DNA of 64,000 nt from CAIOYC01 sp038327995 (GCA_038327995.1 JBBQLP010000001.1:1-64000); one strand, 5' to 3'. Positions 53,876-62,953 are shown, counted from the stretch's first letter. The notes: generated from the sequence alone by a model not told the origin. Numbers and translations: made by a program.

Positions 53876-55135
53876 CTAGCGCCGGTCGGGCGGGATCAGG
53901 TGGTCGGCCTTGCGCAGGGTTGGGAAGAGCCTGGCCCACAGCCCCACTACCACCAGCGAACCCACGCCGCCGAAGATCGCCGCGCCGATGGGACCCAGGA
54001 GACGCGCAACAATGCCCGTCTCGAACTCTCCAAGCTCGTTGGAGGCACCGATAAAGACCCCCGACACCGCCGACACCCGCCCGCGCATATGATCCGGCGT
54101 CACGATCTGAACCAGGCTCTGGCGCACATAGACGCTGACCATGTCGCCCGCGCCGAGCAGCGCCAGCATCACCACCGATAGCCAGAGATAGCGCGACAGG
54201 GCGAACCCCAGCGTCGCCACGCCGAACAGCGCGACCCCGCCCAGCATCCACAGCCCCGCCCGCCGGTGGATCGGCTTTTGCGCCAGCCACACCGCCACGA
54301 TGGCAGCGCCAATCGCAGGCCCAGCGCGCAGGATTCCGAAGCCGCTGGCGCCCACGTGCAGGATGTCGCGCGCGAACACCGGCAAGAGCGCCGTCGCCCC
54401 GCCTAGCAGCACCGCCGCCAGGTCGAGTGAGATGGCGCCGAAGACGATGCGGTTGGTCCAGACATAGGCCAGCCCTTCACGGATCATAGCCAAGGCGGAG
54501 CCTGATTGACGCTCCGGCGTGGTGTTGGTGCGGATCAGGGCCACGGCTAGCGCCGCAATGGCGTAGAGCCCGGCGGCGGCGGCGTAGGCTGCTGCGGGAT
54601 GGATCGCCACCAGCGCCCCCGCGATCACCGGGCCGATGATCGATCCGGTCTGCCACGAGAGCGAACTCCAAGCGATGGCGCGGGGCAGAACGCTGCGGTC
54701 CACCAGCATGGGTGTCATGGCGCTGAAGGCGGGAGAGCTGAAGGCGCGCACACCTCCGAACGCAGCGGCCACCGCGAACACGGCGATGAGCGGGGAGTGC
54801 GGCTGAAGCGCCAGCGCGACCAGGGCGAGATCGCACAGGAGCTGCACCGCAAGACAGATCAGGATGATGCGCTTGCGCTCATACCGGTCCGCCACCTGTC
54901 CCGCGAACAGCGTGAGGGCGAAGTAGGGAACGAACTGCACCAGCCCCACCATGCCGACGAGAAACGCGCTGTGCGGCACGGAGTGGTCGACGCGCGCCAC
55001 GGCATAGACCTGCCAGCCGATGGTCACGGCTTCGGCCATCGCCGCCAGCGTCATGGCGAACCGCGAGGTCCAGTAGAGGGCGAAGTCGCGGTTGCGGAAG
55101 ATTCGGGGGTCGGGAACGAGAGGGGATTCGGACAT
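53876..55135 (-). CDS. MFS transporter, EntS-like
   Basis: The 419-residue product has about twelve membrane segments and resembles the EntS/DHA3 group that exports siderophores or drugs. RNRDFALYWTSRFAMTLAAM is the family start, and AGQVADRYERKRIILI is the loop 2-3 motif. No siderophore genes are nearby, so substrate is open. Divergent from the GNAT gene. Confidence 0.87.
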   Translation of the reverse strand: MSESPLVPDPRIFRNRDFALYWTSRFAMTLAAMAEAVTIGWQVYAVARVDHSVPHSAFLVGMVGLVQFVPYFALTLFAGQVADRYERKRIILICLAVQLLCDLALVALALQPHSPLIAVFAVAAAFGGVRAFSSPAFSAMTPMLVDRSVLPRAIAWSSLSWQTGSIIGPVIAGALVAIHPAAAYAAAAGLYAIAALAVALIRTNTTPERQSGSALAMIREGLAYVWTNRIVFGAISLDLAAVLLGGATALLPVFARDILHVGASGFGILRAGPAIGAAIVAVWLAQKPIHRRAGLWMLGGVALFGVATLGFALSRYLWLSVVMLALLGAGDMVSVYVRQSLVQIVTPDHMRGRVSAVSGVFIGASNELGEFETGIVARLLGPIGAAIFGGVGSLVVVGLWARLFPTLRKADHLIPPDRR

Positions 55136-55225
55136 GGAGCGTCAGCTTCGCGGTTACACCCGGTAATCGCAACTGTGCGGGTGATTCCGCTTTCTGAGCG
55201 GGACCGCCTCCGCTATGGCCCCGCC

Positions 55226-55780
55226 ATGACTGCGCCTCTTTCCATAGCCGCCAACGACACGACCGAACCGCAGAGCAGCCTGTCGGCCCGGATCATCGCC
55301 GAACCTGCGCGTTTGCGCGCGGAGATAGAGGCCCTTATCGACCGCGCCTTCGGACCGGGCCGCTACGCCAAGGCCGCCGAACGGCTGCGCGAGGGAAACG
55401 CCATGCGCGCTGATCTGTCGTTCTGCGCCATGGCTGCGGGGGTTGTCGTGGGCACTGTGCGTCAGTGGCCGGTGATGGTCGGCGCGGCGCGGGGCGTCTT
55501 CCTCGGACCCATTGCGGTGGAGGGCGGCTGGCGCAAGCACGGGGTCGGCGGGGCGTTGATCGATGTGGCCTGCGCGGCGGCGGGCGCGGCTGACGAGAGG
55601 TTCATCCTCCTCGTTGGCGATGTGCCCTTGTTCGGCCTGCATGGATTCGAGGTCGTTCCGGCGGGGCGGGTGGTCATGCCCGGGCCGGTGGATGGACGGC
55701 GCATCCTCTGGCGCGCCCTGCGCGAAGACGGGTTGAATGACGTAGCGGGAGAGGCCCATATTCCGGCGCATGACCGGTAG
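55226..55780 (+). CDS. GNAT family N-acetyltransferase
   Basis: The 184-residue product has the GNAT fold. FLGPIAVEGGWRKHGVGGAL holds beta-4 and the acetyl-CoA pyrophosphate loop (R/Q-x-x-G-x-G/A as RKHGVGGA). The last part (LVGDVPLFGLHGFEVVP) is the conserved beta-5. Upstream of the ATG no other good start is present; an apparent longer frame is antisense to the MFS gene. Acceptor unknown. It starts an operon with DUF1285 and Nudix genes. Confidence 0.85.
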   Translation: MTAPLSIAANDTTEPQSSLSARIIAEPARLRAEIEALIDRAFGPGRYAKAAERLREGNAMRADLSFCAMAAGVVVGTVRQWPVMVGAARGVFLGPIAVEGGWRKHGVGGALIDVACAAAGAADERFILLVGDVPLFGLHGFEVVPAGRVVMPGPVDGRRILWRALREDGLNDVAGEAHIPAHDR

Positions 55781-55786
55781 CACCAG

Positions 55787-56359
55787 ATGAGCGGGGCGGA
55801 GGGGCTTGCAAGCGTGATCGCCGCCGCCGTGGAAGCGCCCAAACGTGGCCTTCCTCCGGTGCACCTCTGGCATCCTGAGCATTGCGGCGAGATCGACATT
55901 CGTATCAGCAAGGACGGCCTGTGGTTCCATGAGGGTACGCCCATCGGGCGCGAACCCCTGATGCGGCTGTTCTCCACCGTGCTACGCCTCGACCCGGACG
56001 GCTATCACCTTGTGACGCCTGCGGAGAAGCTGAAGATCACCGTGGAGGATGCGCCCTTCATGGCCGTGCGCGTGGACCGGATGGGCCCAAGTAACGAAAC
56101 GGGGTCCCTGCGCTTTCTCACCAACGTCGGCGATGAGGTGGAGGCGGGGCCGGACCACGCGCTCCGCGTCGAGACCGACCCCCTGACTGGCGAGCCCGCG
56201 CCCTATCTGCACGTGCGGCGGGGACTGGAGGCGCGGCTCCGGCGTCCGGTATTTTATGAGCTTGTGGAAATGGCCGACTGGCGGCCCGTCGCAGGCGGTG
56301 TGGAGTTCGGCGTCACCTCCAACGGCGTCTGGTTTCCGCTCGGCGTCGATCCGGTATGA
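55787..56359 (+). CDS. DUF1285 family protein
   Basis: The 190-residue product matches DUF1285, which is found in many alpha- and gammaproteobacteria. HCGEIDIRISKDGLWFHEGT, LRLDPDGYHLVTPAEKLKI and TSNGVWFPLGV are typical. It follows the GNAT gene by six bases and overlaps the Nudix gene by four (ATGA). A role in metabolite or CoA turnover is suggested only by that neighbour. Confidence 0.88.
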   Translation: MSGAEGLASVIAAAVEAPKRGLPPVHLWHPEHCGEIDIRISKDGLWFHEGTPIGREPLMRLFSTVLRLDPDGYHLVTPAEKLKITVEDAPFMAVRVDRMGPSNETGSLRFLTNVGDEVEAGPDHALRVETDPLTGEPAPYLHVRRGLEARLRRPVFYELVEMADWRPVAGGVEFGVTSNGVWFPLGVDPV

Positions 56360-56991
56360 GCAGCGTCGCGCCGGACGCCCCGGCCCATATCCTTCAGCCC
56401 TATCTGACCGGGCGGCTGCATCCTCTGGGCGCGTTTCCCTCCGAGGCGGCGCGGTCGGACTATGACCTCAACCCCGACGGCCGGGTGACGGGGCAGGTAC
56501 TGACGGCGGCGGCGGTGCTGGTGCCCCTGATCGAGCGGGACGGCGGCCTCAGCGTGCTCCTCACACGAAGGGCGGACAGCCTGCGACGCCACTCCGGCCA
56601 GATCGCCTTTCCGGGTGGCCGGGCTGATCCCGGTGAGAGCCCCACCGAGACCGCGCTCCGAGAAACCTGGGAGGAAATCGGCCTCGATAGCCGCTTCGTT
56701 CGCCCCGTGGGCATGGCCGATACCTATGAGACTGGCACCGGCTACGCCATCACCCCGGTGATCGCCTTCGTGAGCGAAGGCTTCACCCTGACCCGGCACG
56801 AGGCGGAGGTGGCGGAAATCTTCGAGACCCCGTTCGCCTTTCTGATGGACCCGGCCAACCACGAACTGCGCGTGATGAAATCTGCCGACGGGATCGAGCG
56901 CCGCTTCTACGCCATGCCCTACGAGGAACGCACCATCTGGGGCGCCACGGCGGGCATGGTGCGCGGGCTGTACGATCTGTGGTTTGGGTGA
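56356..56991 (+). CDS. CoA pyrophosphatase (Nudix)
   Basis: The 211-residue product is a NudL-type Nudix hydrolase that splits CoA to 4'-phosphopantetheine and 3',5'-ADP. The Nudix box starts at Gly88: GRADPGESP then TETALRETWEEIGL to 110, with the catalytic RE-x2-EE-x-G. The NudL signature RADSLRRHSGQIAFPGG precedes it. Length is typical. It ends the GNAT-DUF1285-Nudix operon, just before an AT-rich patch. Confidence 0.9.
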   Translation: MSSVAPDAPAHILQPYLTGRLHPLGAFPSEAARSDYDLNPDGRVTGQVLTAAAVLVPLIERDGGLSVLLTRRADSLRRHSGQIAFPGGRADPGESPTETALRETWEEIGLDSRFVRPVGMADTYETGTGYAITPVIAFVSEGFTLTRHEAEVAEIFETPFAFLMDPANHELRVMKSADGIERRFYAMPYEERTIWGATAGMVRGLYDLWFG

Positions 56992-57039
56992 GGCGGTTGA
57001 GCTATTGCCGGATACTCAAATTTGCGGATAGCTCTTTGA

Positions 57040-57431
57040 TTTGAAGACAAAGCTTCGGAACCGCTAAAAGCGTCATCCTATTGGCGCAGGTTTTGGGCGT
57101 TTCCAATACTCGCAGCCGCTTGGGCAATCGGCTTCCTAGTGGCAAGGTTTGAGCCTGCTGCGATGGCGGACGCGGCTGGAGTAAGCACAGCCGTCATATT
57201 GCTCGTCTTATTTATATTTTGGGATGTTCGTAGAGAGCCGTGTTTTTTCCATTCTTGGTATCTGTCAGCATTTTTCATTTTTTTGCTGTGATTTTTGTTC
57301 CTTGGCCAAAGCAATACCATATAGGGAAGCAGGATATATTGTTTGGATTGGCTGATCTTATTCCAATGATAGCGCTGGGTTATTTTATAGCGAAAATAAC
57401 TCATGCCCCCTCTACTATTCCCGATCGGTAG
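57040..57431 (+). pseudogene. broken AT-rich membrane-protein gene
   Basis: Codons from 57040 read FEDKASEPLKASSYWRRF and then WAFPILAAAWAIGFLVA, followed by VILLVLFIFWDVRRE and HSWYLSAFFIFLL, ending at a TGA (57289-57291 region). The sequence continues in another frame as FHFFAVIFVPWPKQ, DILFGLADLIPMIALG and YFIAKITHAP to the TAG at 57429-57431. The switch is in CATTTTTCATTTTTTTGCTG, a T-run. The joined protein has about four membrane segments. No start codon is seen. It is probably a decayed gene of recent transfer, with AT-rich codons unlike the neighbours. Confidence 0.6.
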
Positions 57432-57449
57432 GGAGTTTTTGATTTAGAG

Positions 57450-58370
57450 TTACCCCACAAACCCCGCCGCGCGCTTTAGCCGGTCGTTGATCGCTTCGCC
57501 TAGCCCGTGATGCGGCACGCTGGCCACCGCGATGGCCGACGGTTTCAGCCGGTCGGCGGCGCGGAGGTGGGCGAAGAGGTTGGCGGCGGCTTCGCGCAAG
57601 TTGCCGGTCGCGCTGAGGTTTAGGGCACCCGGCACGGTCGTGGGGCCGAAGGCCAGAAACGCTTCCCCGTCGCCCGGACCCGCGGCGTTCAGGCGCACCG
57701 GGGCGTTCGGCGCGTAGTGCAGCGCCAGCCTGCCGGGCGAGTGATGGGCGTGCGCCTCGGCGTCTTTCAACGGGCCGATGAGAGCCTCAATGGCGGCGCG
57801 CTCCATCCCCCCGTGGCGCAACAACCGCGCTTCGCCGCCGATCACCGACACCACCGTGGACTCCAGCCCGACGCGGCAAGCGCCCCCGTCCAGCATCACG
57901 GCGGCGGCTTCACCCGTCTCCTCGATGGCGTCAGCGAAGGTCGTGGGACTGGGGCGGCCCGAGCGGTTGGCGGACGGCGCACAGACCGCGCCGCCAAAGG
58001 CCATGAGGGTTTGAAGCGCTAGGGGATGCGCCGGGACCCGCAGGGCCACCGTCTCCAGTCCCGCACGGGCGAGGTCGCACACGGCCATCCCAACGCGGAG
58101 CGGAACCACCAGCGTCAGAGGGCCCGGCCAAAAGGCCTGCGCCAGCCTCTCTGCCAGCGCGTCGAACACGCCGATGCGGCGCGCGGCCTCCACATCGGCC
58201 ACGTGCGCGATCAGAGGGTTGAAGCGCGGGCGACCCTTGGCCTCGAACACACGGGCGATGGCGATGGGATTGGCCGCGTCGGCGGCGAGGCCATAGACGG
58301 TTTCGGTGGGCAGGATGACGAGGTCGCCCGCTCTTAGCGCGCTCGCCGCAGCCTCATAGTCGGTGCTCAA
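57450..58370 (-). CDS. threonylcarbamoyl-AMP synthase (Sua5/YrdC)
   Basis: The 306-residue product makes threonylcarbamoyl-AMP for the t6A37 base of tRNAs. The YrdC domain has LPTETVYGLAADAANP, AKGRPRFNPLIAHV and APSANRSGRPSPTT, and the Sua5 C-terminal domain follows (about 200-306, SPGRLALHYAPNAPV). The start is a TTG overlapping the YceI stop (TTGA). It is the last gene of the cytochrome b561-YceI-Sua5 operon; an AT-rich patch follows. Confidence 0.93.
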   Translation of the reverse strand: MSTDYEAAASALRAGDLVILPTETVYGLAADAANPIAIARVFEAKGRPRFNPLIAHVADVEAARRIGVFDALAERLAQAFWPGPLTLVVPLRVGMAVCDLARAGLETVALRVPAHPLALQTLMAFGGAVCAPSANRSGRPSPTTFADAIEETGEAAAVMLDGGACRVGLESTVVSVIGGEARLLRHGGMERAAIEALIGPLKDAEAHAHHSPGRLALHYAPNAPVRLNAAGPGDGEAFLAFGPTTVPGALNLSATGNLREAAANLFAHLRAADRLKPSAIAVASVPHHGLGEAINDRLKRAAGFVG

Positions 58371-58996
58371 TGGCCCTTCTTGGCCGTCAGCTTGACGCTC
58401 ACCACCACCTGCGCCGCCACCGTATCGGTCCCGCCCGCCTGTCCCTGCCCAAGGCTGAACTGGGTGCGGTCGAGCGTCGCTGAGCCGTCCATCTTGGCGA
58501 TGTCCTTGGCGATGGTCAGGGTGAAAGGCAGGGCGACGGGCCTGGAAGCCCCATGCATGGTCAGCACGCCATTGGCGACATAGTGGTCGGGCGACGCCTG
58601 CGTGATCGAGGTGGTGACGAATGTGGCCTTGGCGAACTTGCTCACATTGAACCAGTCGGCGGTGGGCAGCATCTGATCCCGCGTCGGATTGCCGGTGACG
58701 GCCGAGACGGTGTTCACGCTCACCATGGCGTGAGAGGCCTTCAGGTTCTTCGGGTCGAAGGCGATTTGTGCGTCCCAGGTCTTGAACACCCCATCGAAGG
58801 CCGTGGCGTTGGCGCTGGCGCGGAAGGTGAGGCGGGAGGCCGCCTTGTCCACGGTCCATATCTGGGCTGCGGCGGGGGCGGGCGGGCCCTTCGCGGGCGG
58901 GTGTGCGGCTGGCGCAGCGGCTAGCGCTGCGGCGGCGGTTGCGGCGAGGACGAGGGCCAGCGCGACGGGACGGGTGATCTTCGGGACGTGTTTCAT
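58367..58996 (-). CDS. YceI family periplasmic protein, first copy
   Basis: The 209-residue product has a signal peptide (about 1-30, PVALALVLAATAAAALAAAP) and a YceI lipocalin-like domain (IWTVDKAASRLTFRASANAT, VNTVSAVTGNPTRDQML, ASRPVALPFTLTI). YceI proteins bind isoprenoid quinones or similar lipids. The ATG 58996 overlaps the cytochrome b561 stop (ATGA). Cytochrome plus YceI is a common pairing in redox-related envelope operons. Confidence 0.9.
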   Translation of the reverse strand: MKHVPKITRPVALALVLAATAAAALAAAPAAHPPAKGPPAPAAAQIWTVDKAASRLTFRASANATAFDGVFKTWDAQIAFDPKNLKASHAMVSVNTVSAVTGNPTRDQMLPTADWFNVSKFAKATFVTTSITQASPDHYVANGVLTMHGASRPVALPFTLTIAKDIAKMDGSATLDRTQFSLGQGQAGGTDTVAAQVVVSVKLTAKKGH

Positions 58997-59583
58997 CGCA
59001 TCCAAACCGTTCGTCTTTTCAGAAAGGGGATCATTCGCGCTACAACCTCATCGCGGTCGATCAGCATATGCTTCAGCGCCGCGCCCACGTGCAGCACGAT
59101 CAACGCATAGGCCATCCATGCCAGCGTATCGTGCGTGGTCTGGCTCCAATAGCTCCACACGGCCTTTGTCGCCGGAGCCAGAGTGTGCAGCGGCGCGATG
59201 TGCGGCCAGGGGACCTTGCCGTAGAGCAGGGTCGGCAGATTGTATTTCGAGGTCGAGACCATCGCCCAGCCTGAAAGCGGCATCCCGATCATGATGCCAT
59301 AAAAGCCCCAGTGCACCGCGTTGGCGGCGAGCTTTTCCCAGGCGGGCATATGTTCGGGGAGTGCTGGCGGCGGGTTGAACAACCGCCACGCCAGTCGGGC
59401 GAGGCTCAGCAACAGGACCGTTATGCCGATGGACTTGTGCCACTGGATCGCCTGAAACACGGCCAGCCCCGGCTTCATGGTGTTGAACTTCCAAGCGACG
59501 AGAATATTCGTCAGGATCAACAGCGCGATGACCCAATGCAGCCCGATGGCGACCCACGAGTATCGGGAAAGCGATCGCGCCAC
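58993..59583 (-). CDS. cytochrome b561 family protein
   Basis: The 196-residue product has four to five membrane segments and conserved His: H16, H49, H91, H151 and H165 are candidates for two b-type haems. Phrases RYSWVAIGLHWVIALLILTN, QAIQWHKSIGI and HVGAALKHMLIDRD fit the family. The start is GTG 59583 with AAGGA about seven bases before; the longer ATG start at 59697 would include an unconserved basic region. It moves electrons across the membrane, probably with the YceI partner. Confidence 0.9.
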   Translation of the reverse strand: MARSLSRYSWVAIGLHWVIALLILTNILVAWKFNTMKPGLAVFQAIQWHKSIGITVLLLSLARLAWRLFNPPPALPEHMPAWEKLAANAVHWGFYGIMIGMPLSGWAMVSTSKYNLPTLLYGKVPWPHIAPLHTLAPATKAVWSYWSQTTHDTLAWMAYALIVLHVGAALKHMLIDRDEVVARMIPFLKRRTVWMR

Positions 59584-59651
59584 GGAACGTCCTTCGGTCT
59601 TGCCCACTGTGGCAACCCTGGACCGACCGGATTGCACACTTGTTTCACTAA

Positions 59652-59679
59652 CGGCGCCGGATGTCGCAATCCGGCGCCG
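59652..59679 (-). terminator. strong hairpin between yceI and cytochrome b561 genes
   Basis: CGGCGCCGGAT and ATCCGGCGCCG form a perfect eleven-base stem with loop GTCGCA. It is 37 bases after the stop of the upstream yceI gene and about 70 before the cytochrome start. There is no T-run, but it could end or reduce transcription. Confidence 0.5.
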
Positions 59680-59715
59680 CGTCTCACAAATCCGCAAGCT
59701 ATGCGTTAGTGCGGC

Positions 59716-60327
59716 CTATTTCTTGACGAACTCGAGCTCGATCAGGACCGTCACCTCGTCGCCCACGACCGGCACGTAGGCGCCCGCGCCAAACTCCGAG
59801 CGCTTGATCGCCGTCTCGGCGGAGAAGCCCATACGCTGTTGACCCATCATGGTGACGAACCCGCGATAGTCGACGTTCAGCGTCACCGGCTTGGTCACCC
59901 CGTGGAAAGTGAGGTCGCCCGTCACCTTGCCGTGGCCGCCGACGTGGGTGATGGCGGTCGAGGCGAAGGTGAGGGCCGGATACTTGCCGGTCTCCAGGAA
60001 TTTTTCGGCGATCTCCTTGTTGAAGGCTTGATCGTCGGTGTCGATGGAGGTGGGGTCGATGCTGAAATGGACCTTGCTGGCGGCGGGATGCGTCGGATCA
60101 TAGCCGAAGCCGCCCTCCAGCTTGTCGAACCGCATAGTGTAGTGCGACAGGCCCATGTGCGAGAGCTTCAAGGTCACGCTGGCGTGGTGCGGGTCGAGCG
60201 CATAGTCGCCCGCCGGGGCCTTGACCGGATCGGTGATGACTTGCGGCGCCTGTTGCGCCATGGCGGCGGAGGCTGTGGCGAGGGCCGCCGCGAGGGCGAA
60301 ACCGGTGAGGAGGCGGGCGAGGATCAT
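59716..60327 (-). CDS. YceI family periplasmic protein, second copy
   Basis: The 203-residue product has a signal peptide (ILARLLTGFALAAALATASA, cut near AMAQ) and a YceI domain (GDYALDPHHASVTLKLSHMG, FSIDPTSIDTDDQAFNKEI, KVTGDLTFHGVTKPVTLNV). It differs from the first copy. The AGGAAG ribosome site is six bases before ATG 60327. It lies upstream of the cytochrome-YceI operon, separated by a hairpin, so it may be expressed independently. Confidence 0.9.
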   Translation of the reverse strand: MILARLLTGFALAAALATASAAMAQQAPQVITDPVKAPAGDYALDPHHASVTLKLSHMGLSHYTMRFDKLEGGFGYDPTHPAASKVHFSIDPTSIDTDDQAFNKEIAEKFLETGKYPALTFASTAITHVGGHGKVTGDLTFHGVTKPVTLNVDYRGFVTMMGQQRMGFSAETAIKRSEFGAGAYVPVVGDEVTVLIELEFVKK

Positions 60328-60471
60328 GGGGCTTCCTGTGAGGCTGGAATTGCATTCAGCAGAGTTGCAGATACCCTGACGTGGGAGTGCGGCCAAGGTG
60401 GCGCAAGGGGCGACCCGGCGCAATGAAACCGCTATGGGTTTGCCGGCAGCATCGCCTTATTGAGCCTTCGC

Positions 60472-62238
60472 ATGACCTATCGCACCCCCGTCCGCGACAT
60501 CCTCTTTTCTCTGACAGAGGTGGCCGGGCTCGGCCCGCTGCTAAATGCGGGGGCTTGGCCTGATTGCGACCGGGAAACCGTGTCGGCGGTGATGGAGGCG
60601 GCAGGCGCGTTTGCCGACGGAGTGCTGGCGCCCCTCAACCGCGGCGGCGACGTGATCGGCTCGCGATTCGAGAATGGCCGGGTGCGGGCCGCGCCGGGCT
60701 TTGCGGACGCCTTCCGCCAATATGGCGAGGGCGGATGGAGCGGGCTTTCCGCCGATCCGGCGTTCGGCGGGCAGGGCCTGCCCAAGGCTTTGGCGCTGGC
60801 GGCGTTCGAGACGGTGCACGCCGCGAACATGGCGTTCGGGCTTTGTCCGACCCTCAGCGAAGCGGCCATCGAAGCCCTCACTGTCCACGGCACGCCGCGC
60901 CAGCAGGCGCTTTATCTGACCAAACTGATCTCGGGCGCCTGGACTGGGACCATGAACCTGACGGAGTCGCAGGCGGGGTCTGACCTCGCCCTCGTCACGG
61001 CGCGCGCAGAGCCGGACGGGGAGGGCGGCTATCGCCTCACCGGGACAAAGATCTTCATTACCTGGGGCGATCACGACATAGCGGAAAATATCGTCCATCT
61101 CGTCTTGGCGCGTCTGCCGGATGCTCCCGCCGGGGTGAAGGGCATCTCGCTCTTCCTCGCGCCTCGCCGCCTCGTGAACGAGGACGGGTCTCTGGGCGTG
61201 GACAACGATCTGCGTCCCGCCTCCATCGAGCACAAGCTCGGCATCCACAGCTCGCCGACCTGCGTCATGCTGTTCGAGGGGGCGAAGGCTGAGCTGATCG
61301 GTCAACCCAATCAGGGGCTCGCCCTGATGTTCACCATGATGAACGCAGCGCGGCTGAATGTCGGGATGGAGGGCGTGGGCATCGCCGAGCGGGCGTATCA
61401 GGCGGCGCGGGACTATGCGCTGGAGCGGCGGCAAGGGCGCTCGCCTTGGTCTGACGACAAGACCGCCGTCATCTTCGACCATCCCGATGTGCGCCGCTCG
61501 CTCGTTCTGATGAAAGCGAAAATCGAGGCCGCGCGGGGCCTCTGCCTCTCCACTGCCGTTGCGGCGGACGCAGCACGTCACGGCGCAACCGACAAGGCGC
61601 GGGAGGCCGCAGCCCTGCGCGCCGAGGTCTTGACCCCCATCGCCAAGGGCTGGTCCACGGACCTGGGGGTCGAGGTAGCCTCGTGTGCCCTGCAGGTTTT
61701 CGGCGGCATGGGCTTCATCGAGGAAACCGGCGCGGCCCAGCACTACCGCGACGCGCGCATCCTGCCGATCTACGAAGGCACCAACGGCATTCAGGCCATC
61801 GACCTTGCCGGTCGCAAGCTCGGCATGGCGGGGGGCGAGGGGATCAAGGCCCTGCTCAATGATGTGGAAGCGACGGCGGAGACATTGGCTGGCGATCTCG
61901 CTGGCGTCGGCGAGCGGCTGAAGGCGGCGGTTGATGCGGCGGGGGCGGCTTCGACCTGGCTTTCCGAACACAAGGGCTCCGCCGACGCCCTGGCCGGGGC
62001 GAGCGCCTATCTCGCGCTGATGGGCGAGGTTGTGGGCGGCTGGATGCTGGCCAAAGGGGCGGCGGCGGCGAAGGCGCGCATCGCGGCGGGCGACAGCGAT
62101 CCCTTCTGGCCGGGCAAGATCGCTCTGGCGCGGGTCTATGCCGATCAGGTGCTGACGCTTGCGCCGGGACGCCTTGTAGCGATCACGGCGGGCGGCGAGG
62201 ATTTGCAGACGATGACGGCGGAGATGTTGGGCACCTAA
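60472..62238 (+). CDS. acyl-CoA dehydrogenase
   Basis: The 588-residue product is a long acyl-CoA dehydrogenase with an extra C-terminal domain, of the FadE/AcdA group. MNLTESQAGSDLALVTARAE and KIFITWGDHDIAENIVHLVL bind FAD and substrate, and the catalytic Glu435 is in YEGTNGIQAIDL. The start ATG 60472 (MTYRTPVRDI) fits the family; a TTG at 60460 is an alternative. It begins beta-oxidation. It overlaps the convergent DUF2007 gene by four bases. Confidence 0.95.
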   Translation: MTYRTPVRDILFSLTEVAGLGPLLNAGAWPDCDRETVSAVMEAAGAFADGVLAPLNRGGDVIGSRFENGRVRAAPGFADAFRQYGEGGWSGLSADPAFGGQGLPKALALAAFETVHAANMAFGLCPTLSEAAIEALTVHGTPRQQALYLTKLISGAWTGTMNLTESQAGSDLALVTARAEPDGEGGYRLTGTKIFITWGDHDIAENIVHLVLARLPDAPAGVKGISLFLAPRRLVNEDGSLGVDNDLRPASIEHKLGIHSSPTCVMLFEGAKAELIGQPNQGLALMFTMMNAARLNVGMEGVGIAERAYQAARDYALERRQGRSPWSDDKTAVIFDHPDVRRSLVLMKAKIEAARGLCLSTAVAADAARHGATDKAREAAALRAEVLTPIAKGWSTDLGVEVASCALQVFGGMGFIEETGAAQHYRDARILPIYEGTNGIQAIDLAGRKLGMAGGEGIKALLNDVEATAETLAGDLAGVGERLKAAVDAAGAASTWLSEHKGSADALAGASAYLALMGEVVGGWMLAKGAAAAKARIAAGDSDPFWPGKIALARVYADQVLTLAPGRLVAITAGGEDLQTMTAEMLGT

Positions 62239-62447
62239 CTATCCCCCTCTTCCCCCGCCTCACGCAGCACATGGCCGGCGCGCCAGAGGTCCCGTTCGTC
62301 GATCATCAACCGGTGGGGAATGGCACCCGGCCACAAGGTTCCTGCCGCGCTGTCGAACACCGTGCTCTCGATGCCGTTTTCGGCCAGCAGATTCTGCAGG
62401 AACCCAAGGCGGATCCGGTTGCCGGTGCGCAGAAGCTCCACCATCAC
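62235..62447 (-). CDS. DUF2007 family small protein
   Basis: The 70-residue product matches DUF2007, putative signal-transducing proteins found with ferredoxin-like folds. MMVELLRTGNRIRLGFLQNL and HRLMIDERDLWRAGHVLREA are the family core. Role unknown. The stop overlaps the acyl-CoA dehydrogenase stop convergently. A strong start choice is MMVELL. Confidence 0.85.
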   Translation of the reverse strand: MMVELLRTGNRIRLGFLQNLLAENGIESTVFDSAAGTLWPGAIPHRLMIDERDLWRAGHVLREAGEEGDS

Positions 62448-62470
62448 CGTATCCGCCCTCTCGCCGCCTG

Positions 62471-62953
62471 TTAGAGTTGGGCCAGCATATAGTCTGCAGT
62501 GGAGACCTTGAAGTCGCCGCCTTCCTCCACGTTCAGGTTCGTCACCTTGCCGTCATCGACGACCATGGAATAGCGCTGCGAGCGCTTGCCCATGCCGAAC
62601 TTGGTCCCGTCCATCTCCAGGCCGACCGCCTTGGTGAAGTCGCCGTTGCCGTCGGCTAACAGCATCACCTTGTCGCCTACGTTCTGGTCTTTCGCCCAGG
62701 CGCCCATGACGAAGACGTCGTTGACGGAGAGACAGGCGATGGCGTCCACGCCCTTGGCAGTGAAATCGCCAGCGTGATCGCGAAAACCCGGCAGGTGTTT
62801 GACGGAACAGGTGGGGGTGAAGGCGCCCGGCAGGGCGAACAGCGCCACCTTCTTGCCCTTGAAAATCTCGTCGGAGGTGATCGGGCGCGGCCCGTCCGCC
62901 GTCATGGTCATGAAGGTGGCCGAGGGCAGGGTGTCGCCGACTTTGATGGTCAT
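62471..62953 (-). CDS. peroxiredoxin (Prx5 family)
   Basis: The 160-residue product reduces peroxides. The peroxidatic Cys49 lies in AFTPTCS, and another Cys in AIACLSVND near 74 may form an intramolecular disulfide. KVGDTLPSATFMTMTADGPR starts the family. Reduction may be by glutathione or glutaredoxin, and grxC is at the other end of the window. The start is ATG 62953 with GGAG before it; an in-frame start at 63028 is rejected. Confidence 0.93.
   Translation of the reverse strand: MTIKVGDTLPSATFMTMTADGPRPITSDEIFKGKKVALFALPGAFTPTCSVKHLPGFRDHAGDFTAKGVDAIACLSVNDVFVMGAWAKDQNVGDKVMLLADGNGDFTKAVGLEMDGTKFGMGKRSQRYSMVVDDGKVTNLNVEEGGDFKVSTADYMLAQL

Noticed and set aside
54599..55225. long N-terminal extension of the GNAT protein
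   Set aside because: Bases before 55226 are antisense to the MFS gene and give unconserved Arg/His-rich sequence.
57078..57404. 108-residue minus-strand frame in the AT-rich patch
   Set aside because: It is antisense to the membrane-protein reading, which has much better hydrophobic structure, and it has a random-looking composition.
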